From the NCBI RefSeq assembly GCF_932526225.1, contig NC_064034.1, positions 7,364,001-7,428,000 of the forward strand: a stretch of DNA of 64,000 nucleotides. Direction: 5' to 3'. Made by a program: the position numbers and the translations under genes. This DNA comes from Nematostella vectensis (taxonomy: Eukaryota; Cnidaria; Anthozoa; Actiniaria; Edwardsiidae). Positions 46,050 to 57,400 of this stretch are shown in pieces. The number at the start of each line of letters is the position of its first letter. Positions within the stretch are counted from its first letter, which is position 1. The notes beneath the pieces are model-generated. The model was not told where the DNA came from. It made no database searches and saw only the letters and a program-made list of their open reading frames with translations.

Positions 46050-46945
46050 ATGGTAAATGATTTAACGCCCGCTATCTAAAGAACGCCTCCTATCCAATGA
46101 ACGCCCCCTAAGCTCCGTGCAAACTGACGCTGGCAAGACGTTAGCCCACTGTTTAACACTGTGTTGGGAGGTACTGGCTGGTGCCGAGTGTTGACGAAAT
46201 TTTGATTGAGTTCAAACATTTGGCCAGCGTTTCATTTGTCTCGTGGTCATTCGAGCATATCACAGCGTAGCCGGCGCAGTTTGCACACGAACCCATCAAT
46301 GCTGGGCTCATTTGCATCGTTTGCATAGAAAAAAATAACTCCGTCCGAATTATGCTATCATTTCTAAAAGAATAAACGTTACCGCATCTAAAATAAAAAA
46401 AAAAACATCGCAAATTTTTGGTCGTGAAACCGATATATGACTGAAATGTATCGTACAGTACACAATCCAATTGTTTTTATCGTCCTCTTATCACTTGTAG
46501 TCGTCGACGACCGCTACAACATCAAGGGACGAAATATACCCGAATTTAACCGGAATCCAGCGGAATCTTGAGAAAACACAAGTAAAATGATGGAGTCTTG
46601 GGTTGCCTTTGTCCCGTCATGCATCAAACGCAAGTCAAACGTGAACTTATCAAACGTGAACTTATAACCGACATGCTGTTGGGGCAGTTTGCACACCGGC
46701 TTAACGGCCAGCAATGCTGGCGGGTGCAGTTTGAACAGGGCTTAAGCTTACAAGATTGTATTGAACGCCACTCTTTAACAAACGCACCTCACTTCTATTA
46801 AATGCCCCCCTCCCCTACCCCGCTTCCCTCTCTATCAGGTTAAAAACAAACGACCTAGGAATTCCGTTAATATAAATAAAATTTAATTGCCATCTTGCTC
46901 AATCAACACTGGTAAGCGAGTAGCGTCTTGCTCAATGCCAAGAAA
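46050..46945. mobile_element. rearranged relative of the 16,036 element
   Basis: It shares GCTATCTAAAGAACGCCTC and AATGAACGCCCCC near its left side and AACACTGGTAAGCGAGTAGC near its right with 16,036-16,462. Between them it has extra sequence with a repeated GGCGCAGTTTGCACAC / GGGGCAGTTTGCACAC. The ends are not clear. Confidence 0.6.
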
Positions 46946-47299
46946 CGTTTTTATTCATACAGGCGTATCGGGTGTATATTGTTTTTTACAATGTCATCTG
47001 ATTGTCATGGTCTCTTCAGTGCAGCTATAGAAAGCATAGCACAAATATCTTATGGCTTGTAAATATCATCTGGATGCCATGGTCTCTTCAAGGTTAAGCT
47101 AGGGTGGACATACTACTGCAAGCTGGGACGAGCTACATAACAGAAAATGGTCCGCTAAATGGGTAAACGAACCCCCCCCCCCCCACCCCCCCCCCCCCGC
47201 TCAAAATCCTGGCTACGAGCCTAACATAGCACTATTATCTAATAGCTTTACTACATGTCATCTAGCTTTAAGTACATGTCATCTGGATGCAATGATCTC

Positions 47300-48478
47300 T
47301 CCAAGGTGTAGCCGAAAACATGTCACCTGGATGCCATGGTCTCTTCAAGCTGTAGCTAGAGTGAATTATCTAATAGCTTCAAGTTAATGTCATCTGGATG
47401 CCATGGTCTCTTCAAGGTGTAGCCAAGTACATGTCATCTGGATGCCATGGTCTCTTCAAGGTGTAGCCAAGTACATGTCATCTGGATGCCATGGTCTCTT
47501 CAAGGTATAACCAAGTACATGTCATCTGGATGCCATTGTCTCTTCAAGGTGTAGCCAAGTACATGTCATCTGGATGCCATGGTCTCTTCAAGGTGTAGCC
47601 AAGTACATGTCATCTGGATGCCATGGTCTCTTCAAGGTGTAGCCAAGCACATGTCATCTGGATGCCATGGTCTCTTCAAGGTGTAGCCAAGTCATGTCAT
47701 CTGGATGCCATGGTCTCTTCAAGGTGTAGCCAAGTACATGTCATCTGGATGCCATGGTCTCTTCAAGGTGTAGCCAAGTACATGTCATCTGGATGCCATG
47801 GTCTCTTCAAGGTGTAGCCAAGTCATGTCATCTGGATGCCATGGTCTCTTCAAGGTGTAGCCAAGTCATGTCATCTGGATGCCATGGTATCTTCAAGGTG
47901 TAGCCAAGTACATGTCATCTGGATGCCATGGTCTCTTCAAGGTGGAGCCAAGTCATGTCATCTGGATGCCATGGTCTCTTCAAGGTGTAGCCAAGTACAT
48001 GTCATCTGGATGCCATGGTCTCTTCAAGGTATAACCAAGTACATGTCATCTGGATGCCATTGTCTCTTCAAGGTTTAGCCAAGTACATGTCATCTGGATG
48101 CCATGGTCTCTTCAAGGTGTAGCCAAGTACATGTCATCTGGATGCCATGGTCTCTTCAAGGTGTAGCCAAGTACATGTCATCTGGATGCCATGGTCTCTT
48201 CAAGGTGTAGCCAAGTCATGTCATCTGGATGCCATGGTCTCTTCAAGGTGTAGCCAAGTACATGTCATCTGGATGCCATGGTCTCTTCAAGGTGTAGCCA
48301 AGTACATGTCATCTGGATGCCATGGTCTCTTCAAGGTGTAGCCAAGTCATGTCATCTGGATGCCATGGTCTCTTCAAGGTGTAGCCAAGTACATGTCATC
48401 TGGATGCCATGGTCTCTTCAAGGTGTAGCCAAGTCATGTCATCTGGATGCCATGGTCTCTTCAAGGTGTAGCTGCGAC
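47300..48478. repeat. 44-bp minisatellite at the 3' end of UBL4A, about 27 copies
   Basis: The unit CTGGATGCCATGGTCTCTTC followed by AAGGTGTAGCCAAGTACATG and TCAT is 44 bp, with a frequent 41-bp form lacking ACA. Read on the minus strand, the first unit is coding: CACCTTGAAGAGACCATGGC then ATCCAGATGA encodes the last residues and TGA of UBL4A. All later units lie in the 3' UTR or downstream. Degenerate copies extend to about 47,060. Confidence 0.95.
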
Positions 48479-51400
48479 ATCCTTTCAATGTCATCAAGAC
48501 TAAGTCTTCTGCTCCATGATTTAAAGTCCTGCATTAAAAGAATAATTAGAATACATCTATTTCATGGGTTCATGGGTAAAAAAAACATCAAAAAGCTAAT
48601 CTAGTTTTGAAAAGCTGTGTAGCAGTTTTGTTGATGTGCCTCTCTACATGGCTTTCAGAGACCAGGGGCCGGTTCCTGGAAAGAGGAATAGCGCTAATCT
48701 AGGCATAAATCTGCTCTATTCTAGGCATAGATTAAAACCAGGATTACATCGCGTCCCTGAAGGCAGGAATAGCGCTAATCCAGGCATAAAATCGGCATAA
48801 TTTTATACCACCTAGCGAGAAGGGTATAACTCGCTATTCCGGGAATAAAAGCAACAAACAAAACGGCGGACATGTTATTGTTTGGTAATCTTGCCGGAAG
48901 TCCTGCTCAACCGCGTCGGTTCCGTCATTTCCGCATAGAATTAGATGATTACCTATTTTCGCCACAATTAGTGAGAAGCACAAAGCGAAACCATGCACTG
49001 AGTCCGACCTTGCAAGTTCTCGTTGCTCTTCGGTACTTTGCATCTGGTAATTTTTCTTGACAGGTTATTGGTGACACGTTTGGACTTCCAAAGTCTACAG
49101 TCTCACGTTGTATCACTGACGTGACGTGTCCAAAAACGACTAGTTTATTGTTTGGCCGAAAAGTAACGAGGAAAAAACAGCAATCAAAGAGGCGTTTTTC
49201 GCACACTAAGGTTTTTCTGGAGTGATAGGCTGCATCGACGGCACAAATGTTCGCATTCAAGGACCTCTCAGGAACGAGAACCATTTTGTCAGCAGGAAAG
49301 GCTTCCATTCCATCAACGTTTAAGCCGTTTGTGACAACAAAGGTGAGTAAAGATTGGTATAAATAAGGGTAGTCGGGAGGGGAGGGTCCTTCCTTCAGCT
49401 GCAGATGAAATTTCATATAATCCAATATTGCTTCACTTTTTATTGTTTTATTTTAAATGTTCATTTCAAATAAAGTTTAATGTGAGTAAAGAAAGTTAAT
49501 GAGCAAAATCTTTATATAAATGTATAGGGAAAGGGGTGACTAAATTTTGTTGGATACAACAGCCCTCATTAGATCAGATCCCCATACTGCTCCCTAATTG
49601 GTCACCCTTTTGTAATTACGGTATTTTATATCATTACTTCTCCATGATCAAAGATTACTGTCAAATGAACTATCTTTATTTTAAAGAAAATTTATTATAA
49701 GAGATGAAAAAAGATCCTTTGTAATAAATAGAAAGAATACTTTTTAATTTCCTTGTTTTTCACTTTTTCTATTCACCAATGTTGTAACCAAATGGCCTTG
49801 AAATGCCCACGACTCTTTTATTATTCAAGATAGTGGAATACACAACAAACTTCAGGCAGAGTACAAGAGCATTGAAGATGGTGTTTTAATTGGTGATAGT
49901 GGGTATGGCTGCAAGCCTTTTTTAATGACCTCTTTCCCTCACCCCCACCTACAATGAGGCACTGGGAAAGACAAGGGTGGAGATTGAACAGACACTTGGC
50001 GTATTTAAGCGGAGATTCCATCTCACGCATACAGAGATCAGGATGGCTCCCTTGTAGGCAACCCTCCTGATAGGGGCCTGTGCAGTATTGCACAACATTG
50101 CAATTATGAGGAATGATGTTTACAATCCGCCCCTTTGGGTTGTCTTTGAGGATGATCAGCCAGATGTACCCCCCCCCCCCCCCTATGAGGGACCAGAAGA
50201 TGGTCTGAGGATCAGAGAGTACATTTGTGAGAATTATTTTTAATATTTTTAATGTATTCAATACTATGGAATATTTTTACAAGTTGTATGTTAAAGAATA
50301 AACTTCAAATTAATCATTTACATTGCAAATGTACAATGTCCTATACTTCTAATAATAAAGAAAGATTGGGTACTATAAAATTGTAAATTTCTAAAGAATA
50401 TGAATAACAATGGAGGGAAATTGCAAAGGAAATGACAAAATGGCTTAATATATTGTTAATAATGATGAAATTCAAAAAAATTTGAAATTTGCAATGGAAT
50501 TTGCAAATTCCATCAAAAGCTTTAGAATGGACCATGGAAAGCTGTACTATTGTGTCAAAACTTGAAATACTGTGAACCTGCTGCAAAGGTTTGCAAGTTG
50601 AAATGCTGGGTTCAAACATCACAAGAAATTCTTAAATTTTCTTTGTGTTGAATTAAAGGATTTCAAGGGGTTTTGAAAGAAGTAATGACTGTTTTTAAAC
50701 TTTATTTGAAAAAAAAAACCTTTTGTTCGGCTAAAAAATAATTAATGAAAGAAAGTGTAGTGGGGCACCTCAGGTTAAGGTTTTTGACCTGAAAACATAC
50801 TTGATTTTACTTTAGGATGTTGTTCATACTATTTCTAATATAAAAGCAAAATCAAACTCAGTCTGAGTTAATGGGGAGTTCGAATTATCCTAGTCCAAGT
50901 TTGTCAGATTTCAATAGCAAATTAACAGCTGACTCATCAGGTATGGCTCTGCAAGGTTACCTTATCTTTTGATTAGATTTGAGTACCGACTCTACCCCCT
51001 AAATCCCTTATCTTCCAGTTGTCATGCCTTAATCTGTATAGGGTCTGAGCTTCTGACGTCTAGTGCGCTACAGTGGCCATAGTGAGACTTTGTTTGGAAG
51101 GTTTGGGAGTATAAAAGGCATGTAGTATCAAGCAGCAAAGAGCAGATAGTTTGACTAATCGTGTGCTAAATGAGCATTTTTGTGGCAAAATATAGCTTTC
51201 AGGCAAAGAATAAGCTTGCTAACACTTCAAACCTGATTTTTTCACTGTGTCATGAATGTATTTGGCTCTCAAATTATTCTTGAGTATATATTGGGTGCTT
51301 AAGGTGACTACTCCCCACGGCTCTGGTCACCTAATTCCTGTATAACTAACCAGGGACGGTATACTCCCTTCTGGGCAGCTGGAGCTCATTACCCTTGGTT

Positions 51401-54400
51401 GGCAGTCCATCTAGGGGAAGGAAAACCCTGATTCCAAACCTCCGCTGCCTTGCGGCGATACCCAGTCCGGGAAAGGCTTCAGAACCCAGTTGGCCTAGAC
51501 TCTGTAAAAGTCGAGGTTGGTGTTAGGAAGGGCATCCAACTGTAAAAAGTTTTGCCTCATTTTGTTAGTCATGATAGGTTCACATAATAATAATAATCGC
51601 AAGCACGGGACTCCTAGTAATAGGAGTGTCGTCAACGGTAGGGTTGGTGTCAGGCGTGGGCACAACCAGATCGACATCCTGCAACCACGTCAAGATTTTC
51701 GCATAGCAACTCTAAATGTTGGAACGATGAGAGGAAGAAGTGGTGAAGTAGTAGAGACCATCTCAAGGAGAATGATTGATATCTGTTGTTTACAAGAGAC
51801 AAGGTGGAGGGGTGGTTCTGCTCGGATGATTATGGGTAAAGACACCAGATACAAGTTCTTCTGGTCTGGTAACGACAAAGGCACTGGCGGTGTTGGTATC
51901 TTGCTTGCTGAGAAGTGGGTGGAACATGTTTTGGAAGTCAAACGCATCTCAGACCGAATCTGTGCCATTAAGATCAATGTTGGTTTCATCATCCTGACCA
52001 TTTTCTCTATTTATGCCCCTCAAGTAGGTTTGGATGACGAAGCTAAGGACTCCTCTTATGACGAACTGTTTTGTGCGGTCTCAAAGACCGCTAAAACTGA
52101 ATCCTTGTTTCTATGTGGGGATTTCAACGGTCACGTTGGGAGCATGTCTGGCGGGTATGAAGGAGTTCACGGTGGATACGGTTATGGTGAGCGCAATCCA
52201 GAGGGGGGAGACTGCTCGACTTTGCTGTGGCAAATGAACTTGTTATCACCAATTCCATGTTTCAGAAAAGGACAAGCCATCTTGTTACATATCAGTCGGG
52301 AGGTGCATCTACACAGGTTGATTACATTCTGACCAGAAAAAACAACTTTCGACATGTCACCAATACTAAAGTTGTCCCTAATGAAGAATGTGCCCTGCAA
52401 CACAAACTGGTGATATGTGACACCTTCCTAAAATTCAGTAAGAAACGTAAACAAGTCTTTACCCCTAGGCTTCGTATCTGGAAACTGAGAGATCCCGGGA
52501 TAAAGGTCAAGTTCCTAAATGAAGTAAAAGCTGGGTTAGATTCAGCAGATGCACGTACAGATCCAATTGAAGACACCTGGCAGTCCCTAAAAGGGTCCCT
52601 AATGGGTGCAAGTGAAAAGATCTGTGGATAAACAAAGAAAGGTAACTGGAGAAACCAGACTTGGTGGTGGGATGACTCAGTTAGCTCGGTCATTGATGAG
52701 AAAAGACGTCTGTGGAAAGTTTGGAAGAAGGGCGGCAGCAAGCAAGAATATCTGACTTCTAAACGCACTGCGAAGAGCATAGTTCGTGCCGCCAAGCGGA
52801 AAGCAGAGGCCAGTAAATTTGCAAGCGTCGAGAAAGATGACAAGGACGTTTTCCGCATTGCCAAGCAAATGAAGAAGGAGTGCAAGGACGTTGTGGGTGA
52901 GTGTTGCGTTAAAGACGATCAGGGGCACATCTCACTCACTGATGATGCTAAGAAGAATGCGTGGAGAGAATACTACAACCATCTGCTGAATGTTGAGTTT
53001 TCATGGTCCCATGAAGACCTACCTCCTGCTTACCCAGTTGAGGGGCCTCCAATCCTGGTAACATCTGAAATGGTGGCAATGGCAGTGTGCAAAATGAAGC
53101 AGGGCAAAGCGGCCGGTCCCTGTGGTGTTGTGGCTGAGATGGTTAAGGCCTCTGATGAAGTCAGCATCCCTATCCTGGCCAGCCTCTCAAATGCTATCAA
53201 TGCTTAGATGGATGTGCGCACTGAAACCCGAAGATGACACAAGTTTGAGCACCATTCGGGACAGGCTCGGGATCGAAAGCTTGGAACTGGCTCTCCGGAA
53301 AGCTCGCATCCGGTGGCTCGGGCATGTGGAGAGGGCACAGGCACCAAATCCTGTGTCCTCCATCAGAGACTTCGAGCCGGGGGGGCGAAGGATTCGGGGC
53401 AGACCCAGAAAGACTTGGTCGGATGCCACGCTTAGCGATATAAAAACAGCTGGCCTGCAGGCAAGCGTGGCATCCAACCGTAAAGCATGGAGAGATGCTG
53501 TAAAGAACCTGCGCGACCCCGATTTGAACCTCCATGCGGCGTCACACCTGCCAATAGGTGGACAGTGACGTAAATGGATAGTGAGTGAGTGAGTGAGTGA
53601 GTGATTTATTCACAAATTTCCTCTGTACTGATCTTGACACAAGTTCGTTCAAATGTTTTGTTGCTATCAAATTTATTTATGTGTTACTAAAGTGTATAGC
53701 TACCAGTCATATTTTAAAAACTGCATTATAGATTACACTTTTGAATAAACCAAAATGCTTTCTCTTTTATCCATTCAGTTCGAGACTTTTCATTCTTACA
53801 GTAAAAGCAAGTGTAGGTACAGGGGAAATATCCATTGAATGAAAAGAGTAAAAGTCATGTCTATTTTGTATAATTTAACTTATAAAGTATAAAGCATATG
53901 TTTGCGCAACCCCTTTATAAAACTAAGGATCCAGACCCTTTTTGGACAAATAGAAACACAAAGCAATTGTTATTATTACCTTATTTGTAGTCATCATACA
54001 TTGCAAGATAAAAAACAAAATACTATACAGGTGCATTCTGATCCAAAACTTAGATGGATATCAGGCATTTTTTTTAGAAGCCATTTAGTGGTTTGGTGCA
54101 CAAATATGTGTAAGTATACAAGCTGAGACATTATACAAAGGGTTTTCTGCTGTTTCTGTGAGCCAGTTATGCACTATAAAAACAAATATTGAAACAAATG
54201 TTTTAGTTTATTGTATACCACTCCCTTGTTTGCATTTTATTGGGAAAGTACGAAGCCCTCCTTTTAACCCTACACCTGATAAATTAGCATGAGGGCACAA
54301 TGATCTAATTGGACTTTCTCTCCATTTGAAAAATGGGGGCGGGGCTTAGGCCCTTTTATACCGTGCCTTTGTGTTAAAAATGACTTCAGAGACTCTTGTT

Positions 54401-57400
54401 AACCATACAGTTCAAGTGTCATTGTCTTTAAAGTATTTTAAAGGTTTTTTCTTCGTTATTTTTTAAATGGATGTCCTGTGAAGCATCTTGTAAAGAGTGA
54501 AAAAAGGCTCTATATCTACACTTGCTTGCTTTGATTTTCATTGCCATGGGATCTATTCTGACTAGATCCGTCAATATTATCATAAAAAAATGATCCAGAC
54601 TACAATTTTCATGCACTGAATCTCTTGAAGTCCAAACATGGCCAACTTGCCCAAAATAGCCTCAAACGTGACGTCATTGATCAGAGCCTATACACCAAAC
54701 CCTTAGAATACTATACACACAGCTTATACATTAGACATTTTCAAGACCCTTAGCTCTTCAGCTACTTTCTCTTTCTTCAATAATAAATATCAATTGCAAT
54801 TGCAATCTGCAATTTGCAATTGCAGAGTTTCACACTGCAGGGTGAGTAAATTGTTTGCAGTGTACTTTCTCTTACTATTATTCTTAGGGGCAGGCCCTTC
54901 AACAAGGACAGTAAAAGTCAGCTCTTCTATGTCATGAAATGCGATTGTGGGGAACTCATCACCCACTGTATCCCTTGATGTTGCAGGAAGTTCCTGGTAC
55001 ATATTTTCTCCTACAGTAATACAAAAAGACATCAGCATAGCATAGTTACATTGCACATTGAATTAAGAGCAACATGCATTTACAGTGTGACCAGTAAAAC
55101 GATGAACCGCGGAAATGCATGGAATGTTTTTTACCAGATAGGAGTAGGAGTCTGTAGAATTCAGAAGACAATAAACATATTCCGCACAGGTGTTCCAGTC
55201 TTACTAGTTGCGCTTTAAATCAAGTCAGGCAACAGCAAAAAGGAAAATCATGAATAACTGTCTGCCGGTAGTTATTTGCTATATTTATTTACTTATGATG
55301 GAAAATAAATTAAAAAAAAATTGCTGTTGTTGTCTTTATGTTAAAATACAAAAACGGGCTTCAAAGAAGGATATACTCAAACTACATGTTTGGTATTAAC
55401 TTATCTAAAGACAACAAATAAATGCAAAACGGGTGGCACTAGAGACGTTCATTTCACAGTAGAGAAAACCACTTGATAGTGTTTTGCAAAAAAGTTCCAA
55501 ATTGTAACGTATGTCCTGCATAAACAAATGACTCAACTTAATGCTTTTCAGGATTAAAATACGTGTTTTGGCGATATTTTAGATTCCTTTGTGATGTCTG
55601 CAGATTTGTTTCGTTCTCCCGTTTGTAATGTAAATATGGTTGGTGTGAAATTCCGACAGACGTTGCGCGTAGAGTAACGTGACATAATCACATGACTGTT
55701 CATGAATATGAATAATATTCAAAACACAAATAATACCTGTCTCGAACCCTCCTTCGATCCCGGAGAACCCCTGCGTGTCGTCGTACACATCCACTATCAG
55801 TTTAGTTATATCGGAGGGCTCCTTCGGCGGTGGACCCCCGCCAGTCTGCCGCTTCCCCTTCTTGGCTATTGAGTACTCTTTCTTTGCGACGCTAAAAAAC
55901 GCCTTCCATTTGGCCCTGACCTCATCAGAAGTGCGGTAAGCCACACACACGGCGTTTACTTTAGCAGTGATATCTGACCACACTTTCTGCTTTATTTGGT
56001 TGTTCAGATTGTTCGTAAACTTCTTGGACTGTAGTATGTCCTTGTTTGCCTCAACGAAAACGTTATCACGTTCAACTCTCCTTGAGAAAAATTTGGCTTT
56101 CGTTTACGCTTCACATCTAGTTCTGTATCATCCACGGTGCTATTTTGTGACATTTTCGTTTGTTTACATAGGTTCCCCGCAAAAAAAGAGAAGAAAACGC
56201 GCGCGCGTTGCCGTATTTTCCCGCCAAAACTGGTTTTCCACTCGCTAATCTAGGGTATAAAAAATTATGCCACTTTCGCTTTCAGGAATCGGTTTTTTAT
56301 GCCCAGAATAGCTATGCCTAGCATAGAGGATTTATGCCTAGAATAGCTCTTAATCCGGGCATAATTTTTGTCTATTTGCACGGCTTCCGGTAAAGGAGGA
56401 AAAAAAATCGAGCTGCACGGCCGTCTCCCATTTTCTCGATTTTTAGCCTAAATAATAAGTTTCTGGCTTGAAAACACTTCCGCGATTATTAAGAACAGGC
56501 AAGCGATGATTTTTAGCCTGAAAAGCTATGAAACAAGCGGCCCGTAAATGCTCGGCACGAACGAAGCGTGGAGTTCGACACAGTCGTTTTCGCCATATTA
56601 CAGCCGTGCAAAAAAAAAAAACTAGGTGCACGGCCCTTTTTTCTTTTCGCCATTTTAAGCCAAAATGAAAATTTCTGACTTTAAAAACCTCCAATTTCTA
56701 TTTAGAACAGTCAAGCGATGGCTTCGAGCTTAAAATGCTCGGCGCATAATGAACGAAGCGTGGAATTCGACACAGCCGTTTCCGCCATCGATCGCCAAAC
56801 CACACCGGTAACTTAAGAACAAAGTTAAAATATTTTCTGACGCTAATCTTGAGCTATGGATTACTAAGACTGCTTTTTCAACCAATTTCTGGACGATAGC
56901 CATCACTAAAAGCCAAGAAACCGCTTTTTTAATAAAAAATCACGCCAAAGCCCTTGGAAACGCTAGATGCACGGCTGTCACATAAATATCCGGTTCGCTT
57001 TGAAAAACTCAATCTAAAATCAAAATATTAAACATGTGAATTTTGAATAATCGTTTCTAAAGGATCAGTGAAAAATATAAACACAGCAATGAAGGCCCAA
57101 CAGTCAATAACAGAACATAACAAAACAAGTTGGACAAAGCTTTTGGGGAGGGGAGGTTGACGAATTGCATTGAAAAGGGTATTTCTTACTTTTTTAGCCA
57201 GACTCTAAACCATTTTTTATTCTAATCTTGCGTTTATTAAATAATCTACAGGGCTTTAGCAAGCCTCAAAATGTTGGAGGGGGGGGGGGGGGTGACAATA
57301 CAGAAACATTAGATAATATTAGGGGGGCACAGCCACGCCCCTACTGGCCATTTCCTTGTGCCCCACCCACTGCTGCGGCCCTGATCTATTTGATTATATT

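Larger units (their letters stand above)
51299..53605 (+). mobile_element. non-LTR retrotransposon (RTE-like), internally deleted
   Basis: The 5' part has a GGAAGGGCATCCAACTGTAA stretch, then an AP-endonuclease and later a C-terminal LINE block, ending in (GTGA)n at 53,580-53,605. The reverse-transcriptase core is missing. It is inserted in the Harbinger element, between transposase and Myb gene, in plus orientation. Confidence 0.85.

Noticed and set aside
47090..48480. CRISPR-like array
   Set aside because: The repeats are contiguous with no unique spacers, in a eukaryotic gene; it is a minisatellite.
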